Shown: positions 1 to 13,173 of the stretch, in pieces | Numbering within the stretch: position 1 is the stretch's first letter | Layout of the letters: every line of letters starts with the position of its first letter | Source of the DNA: Maratus speciosus | Lineage: Eukaryota; Arthropoda; Arachnida; Araneae; Salticidae | Direction: 5' to 3' | Length of the DNA stretch: 64,000 nt | Assembly (NCBI GenBank): GCA_963932465.1 | Contig: OZ010798.1 | Coordinates: 18,770,981 to 18,834,980, forward strand | Notes under the pieces: model-generated | What the model was told of the DNA's origin: nothing | Database searches by the model: none | Seen by the model: the letters and a program-made list of their open reading frames with translations, nothing else | Position numbers and translations under genes: made by a program

Positions 1-62
1 AAGTCTTATTATTCTTTTAGCAACGATGTTTATAATAATTCAGTTAATAATTCATATATTTA

Positions 63-113
63 TTGTACGGGACCCTCTGAGCGAGAGTAATACTCGCACT
101 TGGCCGTTTATTA
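63..113 (-). repeat. conserved repeat-end motif, copy 1
   Basis: On the minus strand this reads AATAAACGGCCAAGTGCGAG, then TATTACTC, and ends in GAGGGTCCCGTA. A direct partner lies at 38810-38860 on the plus strand with few differences. From memory, very similar sequences (AACGGCCAAGTGCGAGT and GGGTTCCGTAC) are common in non-coding repeats of moths and other arthropods. Its role is unknown; it is probably one end of a non-autonomous element. Confidence 0.6.
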
Positions 114-468
114 CATAATAAACCCTTTTCTAACTTTTTAAATATACTTCGACTACTGAGCTCCTCAATAGTACGTAGGGTTATCTTACAATTCTGATAC
201 TCATTGAATCCAGCGGTCCGCCCATGAATACAATGCCAAAGATTTTCCGATGGAAATTGTTGGCGAAATATAAGATATTTAAAAACTGGATTTCCTTTTA
301 AAACACGTAATATAAAGATTTTGTTTTTAAAGTCAAGTGCTACTTAGGTCATCAAAGAAGAATTTAATATAATCCCTTAAACTAATATTAGTTTTTGTTG
401 CATTAAAATATCTCAATTTGTTGATTTTCTATAAGCAAGTAGGTTTACAATGGAACTCTATGGGAATT

Positions 469-534
469 TGGCGAAATATTAGAGATATCGCCAAGTCTCT
501 AATATTTCTTCTATATCTCTAATATTTCGCCAAG
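469..534. repeat. short inverted repeat in GGCGA/TCGCC-rich stretch
   Basis: TTTGGCGAAATATTAGAGATA (469 onward) is matched by TATCTCTAATATTTCGCC ending near 534, giving a hairpin with about 20-bp arms. Further GGCGA/TCGCC words follow to about 630. This resembles the GGCGCCAA-rich ends inside the Helitron copies at 52 and 60 kb, so it may be a decayed relative. Confidence 0.5.
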
Positions 535-811
535 TTGGGGTTAATTTTGGCGACTCATTTTTGTCGCCAAATTGACCGATATATCGCCAAGTTGGCGACA
601 AACTGGGCGGTGTTTGGCGATAGAACAGGGTCCCCCATATGGTAACCCACTTATAGATATGAAAATGCATTAAATACTGTTCAATAACCAATGGCCACCA
701 TTTTGTCTCCCATATAAAACTAAAATTAATTAATTAAAATTTAATGAATGAATTAATATTTGAAAAAAACTGTAGTAACATCTATTGTCATCCAGTACAA
801 GTTAAAAAAGC

Positions 812-1440
812 AATTTAACAAATTACAACGACCATTTGGAAAATGATTCTTTCAAAGACTAAAATTTAAGACAGAAAAAATCGCATGGAGTTGATCATAC
901 ATTACATACGCCATGAATTAAACATTAATAGTGTTATTACACGTAAAAATTGCAAGCAACAAAATTCGCCTGCGACTCGTCAGATTTCCTGAAACTTACG
1001 TATTATCCACCTGAAACTTACGTATTATCCAAGCATTTCATTGGCTGTTCGGGAAAAGGCTTTTCCATCGTCAGATTTCCAAGAAATCTGACGACCCATT
1101 TTAAATGAAATTTCATTCTTAAACTTCTAAACATCCCACAATATTACTTTTTACACCGTCGTATAGAGAAAAAAAATGTACTTTTAAATGCAATTAGTTT
1201 GAAAGCTGTATCTCAATTTGTTTCTGAGTTATTATTATTATTATTTTTTTTAATTTTTATTACTTTTTTGTCATAGTGGCAATAGAAGTATCCATCTCTG
1301 TTGAAAGTAAAGGGAAAATACAGAGTACTGTATAGACCAATCAGAAAACGAATAAAATGCGGATTCAACCAATAAAACGCTTCAGATATGTTTTTGATTT
1401 ACTACCCTGACAGAGAACAGTAACCATTTTTCCAAATGGT
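812..1440 (+). repeat. dispersed repeat family E, copy 1
   Basis: Closely matches 56930-57521 in the same orientation, from TTAACAAATTACAACGA to CATTTTTCCAAATGGTTAA. The pair diverges abruptly at both ends. No coding frame. It contains short internal repeats (CTGAAACTTACGTATTATCC appears twice at about 990-1030). Probably a non-autonomous transposable element of unknown class. Confidence 0.8.
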
Positions 1441-3100
1441 TAATAAATTTATTTCAATTTGATAGGATGAATAATAAGTATTTTATTAACGATTGAAAAT
1501 TTGAACAAGATATATATATATATAGGGAGAGTGTTAACTAATAGTAGGAATTGAAATAGGACGAAGTTGCAACAATGTTCACTGATATATATTTTTTTAT
1601 TGAAACGACAATAAATTTTATTTCACTTCGTCTCAATTTTTTAAACTGATATGAGTTAAAAATAAAATTTATGTAATCTCAAGAAAAATAAATGAAAAAT
1701 TTGTTACGTATGGCTCATAAAATGTGAATCAGGTGCAGAAATAACCTAAATTGATAAAAAGTATCTGAAAAGGTTTAGAAAAAATGCTTCTAATATTAAG
1801 AAAAGTACAAGATTCATTACTTGCGGGCATTGAAAATGGGATGCAGTTGCGGTAGACAGCCTACCGGTTAGTTAGCTCTCCATACTACCATGGATCTCAG
1901 TGACCACGATCACAAAATTTGTAAAGCTAGAAGAACGTAAGCACTAAGAGCGTAAATTAAGAAGAAGCGAAACTACCGTAGACGTAACGTAAAACGACAT
2001 TCGGCAAAAAATATGCAGTACAGCGAAGTTGCATTACAGGGTGAATTCCTTGACGAGTTGGTACGGATACTTGAATATAATTTATTAGCGCCAAGCCGCC
2101 AATTCTAATACAACAAAAAGTATTGGTCCGCAGAATCGTGTATGCTACGCTGTGGAATATTTTCCCGATATTTTTCTTTCTTCCTTTCCTTTTTCTGTTT
2201 TCTTTTTTTTTTTTTGTATTAGAAATAACTGTTTCAATTAACAAGGTATATTTTTCATTATTAGAAACGATAAATGCATATTTCTAAATGAGGTAAAAAA
2301 TAATATTAATGTCACAATTATTATTTAGCTTTTTCAACAGGAATAGAAAAATTCTTTATGTAAGAAGTTAGAAGCAAAAGCGCATGTCCTGTTGTAAAAT
2401 ACAATAAAAAAGATTAGATGATATTATCATAAAATTCAATAGAAATTTATAGTATAAATACAAAATAAAAATAAAAAGCATCATTGAGAGACACGAAACC
2501 TCATTTCCCTCGACAAGGATAGAAAATTATCTACCTACTGCTTAGCTCCTAGCCTACCTTGAATCGGAGATCTCTACCGTTCGGCCACGGTGTCCTATAC
2601 ACAACTGATAGAATAAATAAAATATTGCTATGCAGCAGAAATGTACTTCCTTTTTTTAAGAGCTTGTGCGGAAAAATGCATACTTACAATTTTTATATTA
2701 CAACAACCTTAAGAAATGATCTTATTTATCTTATACTTTTTTTTTTCTTTTCTCTACCCATCCCCCCCTTTTTTTTTTTTTTACAAAAGTTTAATAAAAG
2801 TTTTGATTTAAAACATGGATGTTTTAAGTGATAGATGAAATAGAGATAGATATTAAATAGTATGTTTCATTACAATGTTTGGGAACAGGCAAAATTAAAT
2901 AAAAAGGTTAATTGCAGAACATTTCAGGATAATATTTTTCGCTTAATAAATATTTTTCTCAAATATTCCTTTTGTATCATAATAAAACAAAAAAAAAAAA
3001 AACAAAAAAAAAAAAAAAAAAAAAAATCAACAAGTTGACAATGTTCTGTTTTAAAACCCTACAAATAACTTATACATTCAAATAAACTTCTTTTGTGTTT
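1441..3100. other. AT-rich spacer with homopolymer runs
   Basis: No gene supported. Contains a (TA)n run near 1510, T-rich and A-rich homopolymers near 2205, 2770 and 2990-3027, and a weak tRNA-like sequence at 2490-2600. Confidence 0.55.
2490..2600 (-). repeat. possible tRNA-like SINE remnant
   Basis: The minus strand contains GTGGCCGAACGGTAGAG, a good match to a tRNA A-box and D-arm, but no properly spaced B-box. It could be a decayed SINE head or chance. It is not a functional tRNA gene. Confidence 0.3.
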
Positions 3101-3104
3101 TTAA

Positions 3105-3310
3105 CCCCTTGAGGTGCGGTGGTACTTTTATGAAACCACTTAATTTTAATTCCCAAATGCCACAATGGCACCAGAATTTCACTAAAGATAATTTCGGTTT
3201 ATTATATATGCGAAATATAGTTTTTTCTTATTTACAAATAGATTTGTTTTCAAATTGCGGTGTCATTCATTAATTTGAAAACTTTATCAATTGCTTTGCC
3301 CCTGAAAGGG
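3105..3310. mobile_element. TTAA-flanked miniature element, family alpha
   Basis: Bounded by TTAA at 3101-3104 and 3311-3314. Ends are CCCCTTGAGGTGCGG and, inverted, CCCTTTCAGGGGC. No coding capacity (206 bp). The TTAA duplication and C-rich inverted ends fit a piggyBac-like miniature element. Relatives: 21179-21373, 21434-21681 and the split copy around 25.2/27.8 kb. Confidence 0.75.
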
Positions 3311-3314
3311 TTAA

Positions 3315-4319
3315 TTATCTTACGTTTCATTATCATCAATTTGTGTGACCTTAATTTTGATAGAATAAGCAATTAAAGTTACATGTTTTATAGACAGATA
3401 TAATTTTGCAAAATGTCATATTATTTTATCAATCTAGTTCGAACTAAAAAAACCAGCGTAAGAAAAACGTACAATTCAAAATTTATTTAATTTATTTAAT
3501 ATTTAATGCAGCGTGATGATAATAATAATAATATTGTAATATTATTTAATTATATTTGACATAATTATGTTAAGTATCTGTAATTTTTTAATTAGATTGT
3601 TTAAAAAAAATTTAAATAAATGGAAAAAATTGGGAACAATATAATAAAACATTTTGCTAATACATATTTTAAAATTAAGATCATTTTAAAATAATTTAAT
3701 AAGTAGGGAAAATCAATGCAATGGAAATAATAATTACAGTCATTCAGGTAACTTTGATCCGCATTTTCTCTATTTTCATATGCCACACGCTTATTTTAAG
3801 AATATTGTTGCAACTAGGGGCATAAAAGAGAAGAAATGATTCTAAATTATTGTTTGACTATCAAAAATTAAGGAATAATAAGGATAAAAGCAATAAAAAA
3901 TGAATCTTTAGCCTGGTTCAAAGTTACCCAGCCATTTAGAGTTAACTTTGCACCATATGTTAAATATTATATAAAATAATTCATTATAAAGAAAAGTATT
4001 ATAGTTAGGACAACTTTAAACCTCAAAAAATGTTTTCTGATATGTAAAGACTCCGAATTTACATTTCCCAACATCACAAGATTTGTATAATTTATGTTAT
4101 TACAACAAATATCAGGCATAAGAAAAGTGGAAGAAGAGAACCATGAACATTTAGCAATTAAAAAAAAACCTGTTTATTGTTCATATAAAACATAAAAATG
4201 CAGTGGAAAACAATTTTCTATGTTTTATCTCAATAATATATCCATAGTTACAGTAATACATACTAGTACTAATCTTATTCAAACAAGAATAAAAAATGTC
4301 GAATATATGAAATGCCAAA
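3315..4319. other. AT-rich spacer
   Basis: No gene or clear repeat boundary. A 61-codon minus-strand frame at 3601-3786 is low-complexity Ile/Leu/Phe-rich and rejected. Confidence 0.55.
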
Positions 4320-4450
4320 TTTGACTAGCTCCGCCCCGAAAAACGCCTTTAAATGAATTGTATGTATTTTACACATATTTGTGAAAATATTTATATGTTA
4401 TGTCTAATGTTCATTTTCGGCATTTATATAAAATATACGTGCAAATATGG
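4320..4450 (+). repeat. single-arm fragment of the 32-kb foldback family
   Basis: Matches the right arm of the foldback at 32234-33427 (about 32930-33070). Both carry an ACTCCGCCC-type word, an AACGCCTTTAAATGAAT-type word and TTTCGGCATTTATATA in the same order. Only one arm is present, so this is a truncated or solo-arm copy. Confidence 0.65.
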
Positions 4451-5421
4451 GAAATTTTTGACCGTAGCACCTATAATTAGTAAATTATAAAGATCAGTAT
4501 AACTTTGAGCCGGCTCAAAGCTACCCTGAAAATGTGATAAAATGTTAGTGCCTTCTTATTTTACATTTTATTAACTATTAATAAATAAATAATCACAAAA
4601 TATTATCACATTTACAACATTTAGACAATAATATGTCTGATAAATGAGTATATTGTTACTTACTATGAAAATTTATTTGGATTACAACAACTTCAAAACA
4701 GCATTCAAAATTAGCTTGAAAACAGTACTTCACAAAAAATGGTTAGATGATGTAATTTATAGCGCATAATGTTGCTAATTTATTTTCTAAAATAAAGAGT
4801 AGAAATCCCTGTTTAGAACCTTGCCAACAGAGCTCAGTTCTGGAGTTTATTTAGTCTTTTGGAGTCAAAAATATTGAAAAATAGGAGGCGGTGCAAAGAC
4901 ATCCGTGTTCAAAATTTTTAGTGTCTATGACTGTTTTAATTCTGAAACAAAGGTATAGATATTTTATTAGAATTTTTCAAATTTAAGTATGATTCTATTC
5001 AGAATGTGCCTGCCTACAAAATGCAAGTATTTATGACAATCAGAAGACACATTATCAAAAATGTTATTTTTCCGTGAGGGAGGCGAAACCCTTTGGAATC
5101 CACAAATTGAAATTTCCGCAATCGGAATATATAATAAGCATCATCACTATTCATTCTATCTATGTTCAAAATTTCTAGTAAATTGTTTTCGATATAACAT
5201 TTATGCTTCGTGAAACTAGCAACACTTCGCCAAACTAGCAATGCTTCGCCAAATCTAGCTTCAATTGAACCGAGTTGAATCCAGTCACTACGATCTTCAT
5301 AGGGAGCGGAGCTACACCGAGACGCTAGTCACATCGTGTGTCCCCTCCCCGAGGCGTGCCCGGTTTTTGTCCCTGAGGGTTGGTGGCTGGTTATATGCGA
5401 AAGTACTAATTCATAATTTTT
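4451..5421. other. AT-rich spacer with a 16-bp palindrome
   Basis: Holds the perfect palindrome TTTGAGCCGGCTCAAA at 4504-4519. A more GC-rich patch at 5265-5400 has no identifiable coding sequence. No gene supported. Confidence 0.5.
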
Positions 5422-7480
5422 GGCGAGGAGAACTTTATACCAGTTTTGGCGCTCACTCGCTTTTGAAAACGAAAGGATAATGGAATTTTGTATGAAAATG
5501 AGATTAACTAATATAAAATATTATTTAATAACTTTACTGGTATGAATGGAACAAATGTTTTCTGTTATCTCTAATTTAAATTAGGGCAATAACACGCAAC
5601 GGCAGATTTCACTCGTTCTATGATTTTTTAATATGAGTGATTTATTTTAACGACTGTAGTAACACGTTATACAGATTTATTTAATTCTCTGTCATTTGCT
5701 TTTACACAATAATTAAAGTTTTTTTTTTTTTTTTAAATCAGTCAGTTTTAAATTTAGATAATTTAACTGAAAGTTTATGGAGGATGTAAAGGTGCTTCTA
5801 CACATATGCAGTAGACTCTGCTAGGAATCTTTTCTCCGAAAAATATACAGATCACTGAATAAGAGATTGAAATATGCTTAAAAATAAGTTTCGTCAAGAG
5901 TATACGAATTTTGCGTGTTTATTCATTCGATATTGACGTCGTCCATTTTAAACCAGTTTAAACCATTATTTTACACGCTTCACAGGTGTATTTATTTTAT
6001 TAAAAGCATATTTGTATTGTACATGTAATCTGGTTTCAAAAACTTGTTTTTATAATATTTATAACAAAATAAGAAATATTTTTATAAATAAATGCAACTT
6101 AAAACAAGTAAATAATTTTTTTACTTTTTCGAGAGAAGCTTTATATTTTTCCGCAAATTTTTTACAAGCATACGTGATCCCCCATTCAACTTTGAAGTTT
6201 TATAACGTTAGATGGAAGACTCAGAGCCTTGCAGAAAACAAATCACTATCAAAACCAATTATTTTTAATTAAATATTTCAAGAGTTATGTTCAAAAAGTG
6301 GCAGGAGTTAAATTATCTTCATCTTTTTTTTTTTTTTTCATATTTACATAACAATAAATCAAATCTCCCTTGCAAAAGTATCAATCCTCCCCAGCTGTGG
6401 GGAGATTTGCTACAATTCAAAATAATTAGGCTATATTTTTTAAATGGTGTTCTTTTTTAATTCTGTGTAGGTTGAATATATAAATAAAAGATTGTGACAA
6501 AGTTGTTCAAAAAAAAAAAAAAAAAAAACTGTGTAAGGCTCACAATAAAAAAAGTGTATCATGTCTCCCCTACAGGGCGTAATTTGAAGTTTTGCAGACA
6601 GGTAAATAACATTATCATTTACTCCCTTATAAATCTTAGAAAATCAATAAATTAAGTAAGTATGTATTTAAAAACACCTGTTATATTCAGTTATAACAAA
6701 ATCAATATAAGTTTGGTATCGATAAAAAATTGTGTTATTGAAATCACGATTTTTTTAAAAATCTTTTCAATAATCTACGTATTTTTCAATATTGTCCTAA
6801 TTGATAGCATAGAGTTTAAAGCAAATTTATCAATACTGTCGTATGTTTTGATATTATTATTTTTAATACAGTTTTTACAATTTGGTGTATTTTATAATTA
6901 TATTTCTTAATAATAAAAGAAAAAGCTGACATCAAATTTTTTTCCCTCTTAGGTTTGATACTTTCCTTTTCTTCTATAATAGCTTTGGAGAAAAACTATT
7001 ATTTGTGCAATTACTGAAATATTACAGTAATACAATTATATACAGTAATACAATATATACAGTAATACAATATATACAGTAATACAATTACTGCCTTGAT
7101 TAAAGCAATCAATGTTCTATTAGTTATAAATCTTGTAATATTTTATTTATGCGAGCAATTTTTTTTTCTTGGCACAATCTGGCATTTTAATGACTGATAC
7201 ATTTCAGTGATTTCAAACGAACCATGTCGTATGTTTGCAAACAAACAGGAGCAAGGATATAATACTATTTGTTTTTTTTTTCCTTTTTTGCCAATAGTCA
7301 AAATCTTTTTAAGATTCGGAAAGTAGTTTTTATTATATTTCATTAAACATAATAAAAACAGCTCGGACGTATATTTTATTTTCAATTTAAAAAATACCTG
7401 TGTAAACCTCCGTCTAGCGACAACTTTCATGTTAAATGATGTAAACTGATTTTGCGATACATTTCCGCTTTATACAGCTG
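5422..7480 (+). mobile_element. dispersed repeat family C, copy C1
   Basis: Starts with GGCGAGGAGAACTTTATACC, then GCTCACTCGCTTTTGAAAA. Landmarks follow in fixed order: GGAGGATGTAAAGGTGCTTC (about 5780), a CAAATCTCCCTTGCAAAAG block (about 6360), GGGCGTAATTTGAAG (about 6575) and a terminal TATACAGCTGTTAA (about 7470). The same landmarks recur in four other copies. The two outer parts are imperfect inverted copies of each other, so the element is foldback-like. No protein is recognisable. C1 is the least interrupted copy and shows empty sites for insertions found in C2, C3, C4 and C5. Confidence 0.75.
7021..7090. repeat. short minisatellite, ACAGTAATACAAT unit
   Basis: ACAGTAATACAATATAT-type units of about 17-20 bp are repeated four times inside C1. 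Confidence 0.75.
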
Positions 7481-10400
7481 TTAATTATTTAATGAGTAAA
7501 TTCCCATTGGGCAATTTTATTTTTATAAGTTATACGTAAAGATAATTTATAAAAGTTTGAGTACTGGTGTAAGAAACTGAACAACAATTTCAATACATGA
7601 TCTATGTAATATGGAGAATTTACTGCCACTCGGGGCGCTTACTGCTCCTTGTCTAAAATACAACACAACTGTGATGAACAAAGCATACGAGTACATTATG
7701 AAATATAAAGAGTTATTAAATAATAGTACTGGTCTGCGTAGCATAAATATTTTATGTTGGTTCTTTTGTTTACATAAACGCAGTACACTAAAGACTGCAT
7801 ATAAAAGAATATGCATCCAGTTAATTTCAATCACCAAGTTATTGCAAGGAAGATCGAAATTGTCACTCATTTAAAAATCATTCGGCTTTGGATTTATAGT
7901 TAAAAAAGGCTTTTGAGGGTACTCAGTATTTTGAAACGACAATACATACTTATATATATATATATATATGTTATAATGTTGTGTTTATATGTGCTGAATG
8001 AAAAAATAATAATATCTTCAACTCGTAGGATTATTCCCTCAATCGATAAACTTTACATGCGAAACCAGAACACAACAAGTAATATATTTTTTAATTAATA
8101 TCTTAAAGTAATTTTCTACACGCCAAAATTATCGTCCCGTCCAGTATGGGAATCCACGAAAACGAGTAAATTGTACTCCCTAAAATTGTACTATTCTTGT
8201 CAGATCAGATCGGTAACTATAAGGATGAGAACATAATGTGCCCGGAGGCACTCACTCGTTACTAATTTTGATGGAGTTAAATGTACAACATTTACACGTT
8301 AGTTTAATTTTGCGCCAAAAGTTTACTCGAGGAGCCTGGGAACTTCTTCCCACGTTCCCGACGAAAAAAATGATGGGAGTTAACTGCTACATTAGTTCAT
8401 AGCAGGTAGCATACAGAACGGAGGGCATAAGTATATAATTTCGAAGAACTACTAGGGAAAAGAGCTCATATAAAAAATAAAAATGCTAAGAAGGAAGTTT
8501 AAGTGTTACAATAATGTTATAACTTTGGATTATTTAACACTAGAACGGCGGGAAATTTTGCTCAAGTTTTATAAAAATATTTCACATCAGAATTTTTATT
8601 TAGAACTATTTAACTTATTTATTTCAGTTATTTTTGGGCAACATATATTAATCTTATATTATAAAAAAAATTCTGGTTCGAATCAATATGTAATGCGCGA
8701 TAGGCAATATTACAGTGAAGCAGCCCAAACCAACCACGTGATTTCTACTTTTCTTTTTCCCCCGGTCCTTTTGCTTTCAGTTTAGCGTCCGTATTTATTC
8801 TGTAATTCTAAATCGCGGACATAATTATTTTAAGTAGACACTGTTTTCAAAACATCAGATATTTATATGTATACGCAATTTAAATATGAACGCTTAAATC
8901 GCTAAAATATTATTAAAAAAGACGGATTTATTACTTTTTATCAGCCAAATAATATTATTATAAAACAATAAGAAACTGTGAAAGCTTTTTTCTTTCTTTC
9001 GGAATGAGGGAAATTATCTTTCGTTTTTTAAAACAAGGCATTTGCAAATCTACATTTTATTAGTAGTAGATATTCTGAATATACTAATTTCACACATATT
9101 TAAAAGGAAGTTAAGTAATTTATATAAGTGATGTTTTGAAATGATTTCTTACATTATTCAAACTTTTATACGGATTTTTTTAAGTTATATATTTATAAAA
9201 TACCATTAATAGTTAAAATTTTAGTGTTTTGTGTGAATTGCAATATTTTGCATGAAGAAGAAACATAATTCTTAAATTGCATTAAACTGATCATTAACAA
9301 CTCAATTAAAAAATTATTACACCACTGTGAAAATTTTTTTTCTCTTTTGTTGCAAGTGGAAATATAATCTTTTGCAATGTTTATATCTTTAAAAGATCAA
9401 TTTAAAATATTTTAACTATATCTTTTCCTTTAGGTATAAGAATGATTTATGAAAAGTAAAGCATATTTCACTTTTGAATTTCTGAAATGAATAACTTCAC
9501 CTTTGTTATTGATCTCATTATTCCATTTTTGCACACCTTTAATTTTTTTTTTCATAATTTTAATTAAGTGTAATTCAAAGGAATTTATAAAGTGTTTGAA
9601 ATGAAAATTAATAAAGCATAGAATAAGCTTGGGATCAAACAAATTCCATTTTCCCTAAAAATAAGTAAATTATGTCTTATAACAATAAGACTGAAATACC
9701 CACCCCCCTTTTTTTTGTGTGTATACAAATAAATTTGTTAACACATTAAAACGAATTCAAGAAATCATAAATAATTATATCTTATTTATACATAATATCC
9801 CAAAAAATTAATGAAATTAATGCACATCGCAAACAAATATTTTCATATGTCACAAAAACTTCCTAGTACAAAGTAAGTGCTGAACATACAATTTTCATTT
9901 TCAGGTTTCAGTAATACACACAATTCGTATGTGTTTACACTTTTTAAAAGTAATAATAATAATGGCAATTAAAAGAAAGAGTTAGAAATTACACAATTTT
10001 TTTTTTTTTTTTTTAAACTCGATTAAGTTAATAGATTAAAAATATTTTTTACTACTATTTTAAGCTGGTAAGAATTCATATGACAAATTAGGATGATAAG
10101 ATGAGCATGAAAATACCAAATTGTACTAGATTTTTTTCTTTTGATTTATATAGAAATTCTCTGCCCTTATAACAAAGTTTGTGCTAACAATGAGAAAACA
10201 AACTTTGAATGAATTGATATTAATATTTTACACAGATAATATTAAAAGTTCGTTGAAAGAATGATGAAGTAGATCATTTATTCCCAATCTATAAGTATAC
10301 CTAGATAACATAGGGAAATTTAGAAATCAAAGCTATATTATTAATTAAAAAATATTTATTAAATTAAAACGTACATTACTTTAAATTCCATTACATTAAA

Positions 10401-10561
10401 TAATGCAGTAAATATATTTTATTTTAATTGTCATAAAATTTATACAGAATGCTTTATTATCTGTTATAAAAATAACACATAAAATTTTGTGATGTTTTTG
10501 ACTATGCACACGCAATCTAACTTTATTAAAAATAACACAACATTCAAGTTTTGTTTGTAAC
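7481..10561. other. 3-kb AT-rich spacer
   Basis: No gene, RNA or element boundary that I can support. Contains a (TA)n tract at about 7950-7970 and T-rich runs. The frames at 7547-7874 overlap each other on opposite strands and have no domain. The 100-codon frame at 8483-8785 is compositionally like its surroundings. Confidence 0.55.
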
Positions 10562-11110
10562 TTAGGGACCATCCACAAATGATGTCACGCTTGAAGGGAG
10601 GGAAGGGAGTTCTTGAAATTGTGACAAGTGAGTGGGAGGGGGTAAGAAGAAGTGTGACATCACGCATTTTGTTAAAATGAAAGCATTAAAAATCAGCAGA
10701 ATAAATTTTGAAGCCATTTTGAAATTAAAGTATTTGTGTTCATAAAATAAAGATAAGATTTAAAGCCAAATACATTAAATTCCATTTCAAATTCCAAAAG
10801 CAAATTTTCAATTGCTCTTTCATATTAATATTTTATTGTACATTAATTATGTGTTTTGTTTTCTAAACTTTAATCTATGCAAAATAAGTACACAAATCAT
10901 TTTTATTGTTACGCTCACAAGTGTCATTAAACACACATTGTTAAAGTTTTAAATTAAAATTTGAAATACGATCTATAATGTAATGCTTTGTTTCTAAACT
11001 GCAAGTATATGTTTATGTAGCATAGCATGACGTGTGACCAGGGGGTGGGGAGGGGGTATGGTGAAGTGTGACACAAGGGGACACTGGGTAAAAAGGGAGT
11101 AAAATTAAAA
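10562..11110. repeat. GGGACCATCCACAAATG-type element (candidate)
   Basis: Left part has GGGACCATCCACAAATGATG, then TCACGC and G-rich tracts; the stretch 10577-10671 is itself an inverted repeat (GATGTCACGC / GTGACATCACGC). Right part (11026-11100) has TGACGTGTGACCAGGGGGTG and more G-rich tracts ending near ACTGGGTAAAAAGGG. From memory this motif is widespread in arthropod repeats, often near the ends of non-autonomous DNA elements. Boundaries and class are uncertain. Confidence 0.4.
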
Positions 11111-11534
11111 CTGTTTTAATTTTACCCTTGATTTTTAAGCACTGATGTATGCTTTTTATACATATTTATATTTGTGTCTTTATAAGTTGTTTCTCTTTCT
11201 TAAAAATAATAATTGCAAACAATAAAAAAATTGCTAAAACAATAGCGATAAAGCGATGGAACTTCTGTAAAAGATACTTGTCTTTTAACAAAAAACTGTC
11301 AAACTAGTAGATACGAAGAACACGGGAAACAGTGGGACGTTTTGTTTGTTTGGAACAACGGAGGAGGAAAGGAAGGGTAACAGTTGACAGAATGAGTTAT
11401 GGGCATTATCGGGGGACTCAGTAGCTCGCGGCTGCTCTCAGCCTGTAACGTTTGTTTTCCCACCAAGCATATTGAGGACCCAACTTTTTAACTGTTGGCT
11501 GAAGTCGGATTTCTTTCTCTCCATATTCTTTGGT

Positions 11535-11600
11535 ATAATCACCGTAGACTTTCAAAAGCTTGCGAGCACCCTTACTGGTATTAAATACTCCTCGCCAAAA
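11535..11600 (-). repeat. solo terminal motif of family C
   Basis: The minus strand reads GGCGAGGAGTATTTAATACC, then a GTGCTCGCAAGCTTTTGAAA-type word, the same start as the full C copies. The expected body does not follow (the DNA to the left is unrelated). It is a truncated copy immediately beside the other end of C2. Confidence 0.6.
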
Positions 11601-12202
11601 CTGAAGAAGACAGCAGAAGTTGTCTAAATAACTCACAACACATAAAAAAGTAACAGCTGTATAAACTGGAATTATACCGCAACACCCGTTTGTATAATTC
11701 TACATGAAACTTGTCGTTAGGTGGCTCTTTACACAAGTATTTTTTTTTAATTGAAAATTAAATACACATCCAAGTTTCCTTGGGCAAAGTTGTTATTATT
11801 AATTTTAATCATGATATAATAAATTATTTTAATAATTAAAGGTACTTTCTGATTTTTATATCCTTGTACATATATTTTTTTTTTCTATCAACATAGGATA
11901 TGGTTCGGTTGCAATCACTGAAATGTATCAGTCATAAAAGTACCAAATTGCCTCAAAAATAACTACTCTCATAAATAAAATATAATATTTAAACATAATA
12001 GAACATAGGTTTTTAATACAGGCAAAAATATTTCTCCAGTTCTTTCCCGAGCTATAATATAAGAAAATCAACTATCAATTAATCAACTAAAATATTTAAA
12101 GTATATGCTTTGAAATAAAACAACACTGAAAAATATGCAGATTAGTAAAATGAAATATAAATACAAAATTTAAAAAAATCTGTCATTCAGTTTTTAACTT
12201 AA

Positions 12203-12831
12203 CACTTTGAGGTCTGAGCTATTTCAAATGTATATCTCCCTCTGGACTGAAGGAATTTAGTATTTTTCATGATTTTCTAAAAAAATACTTGGAAGATATG
12301 TATTTTAATATTTTTTTATTGTAAACTTCAAACTTTTCTTATTCATAATCAAGGAACTATTTAAATGTACAAAAATTGATACTTAATGAGAAATTATTGA
12401 ATAAAGCACGTTTCATATTTTAAAAAAGAGTTCCGCAAAAGAAACCATCATTTTTTAACATAAAATGTTACATCGACTTGAATAAAAACTTACCCGATTG
12501 TTGTACAAATATCTGAAAACATGATTTATTTGTATATAAACATACTTTAGTAAAATTTGCTTTTGTGCGGTACATTTCAAAGGACAAAGAGCAGCTCCAC
12601 AAGGTTCACAATAAGCTCTGATTAAACTCATATTTTTATACCACGTATTTTTATTTATTTATTTTTTCAAAATAAAAAGTTCGTAGATAATATGTGAAAA
12701 GACAGCGAACGTATATAGTAGGTATTTTTATTGCTCAGAGAGTTAAAATTGGACCTCGAGAGACTATTAGTCATAGTTCGCTTCACCGAAAACAGCAACC
12801 GTGAAGACAAACGGGCTTAGACCTCGAAGTG
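12203..12831. mobile_element. TTAA-flanked element, CACTTTGAGGTC family
   Basis: TTAA at 12199-12202 and 12832-12835. Terminal inverted repeats are CACTTTGAGGTCTGAGC and CACTTCGAGGTCTAAGC. The C4 copy at about 31995 lacks the insertion and reads straight through a diverged target. 629 bp, non-coding. Confidence 0.8.
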
Positions 12832-13032
12832 TTAAATAGTATATTTTTGAAAAACTTCTTATGGTGTTTGATTTATGATTTCATTGATATTCTATTTTTG
12901 ACCTATTCAAAACTGATTTTATTAGAATTGAATAGAAAACATACTTAATTTACATGTTTTTTAAGACTTGTGATGGAGGAAATAGTAATGTTCATTATCT
13001 GTCCGCAAAACTTAAATTTACGCCCTCTAGGG

Positions 13033-13173
13033 CAGGGGTGTCCAACTGTGGCCCGCCGGATAACACTAAAATTTTACAGTTATCTTTGCCTTGTCTAATC
13101 GTCGAATTGCTGCGATTCAACTTGTCGGCTATTTCTTTAAAATTTATGTGGGAGCCACAGTTGGACACCCCTG
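13033..13173. mobile_element. hAT-like miniature element, 141 bp
   Basis: Terminal inverted repeats CAGGGGTGTCCAACTGTGGC are perfect for 20 bp, flanked by the 8-bp duplication CTCTAGGG/CTCTAGGA (one mismatch). An 8-bp duplication with CAGGG ends is the hAT signature. Inserted in C2; C1 and C4 show the site without it. The open frames seen across it on both strands are artefacts of the palindrome. Confidence 0.85.

Larger units (their letters stand above)
1..811. other. AT-rich non-coding start of window
   Basis: No credible gene. The 70-codon minus-strand frame here runs through a hairpin-rich stretch and has no recognisable domain. The region holds a conserved repeat-end motif (63-113) and a GGCGA/TCGCC-rich inverted repeat (469-534), listed separately; otherwise I see only AT-rich spacer. 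Confidence 0.6.

Noticed and set aside
7547..7874. Opposed 87- and 107-codon frames
   Set aside because: They overlap on opposite strands, show no domain, and local AT-rich DNA yields such frames by chance.
8483..8785. 100-codon plus-strand ORF
   Set aside because: Composition matches surrounding AT-rich DNA, no domain is visible, and no conserved copy exists elsewhere in the window.
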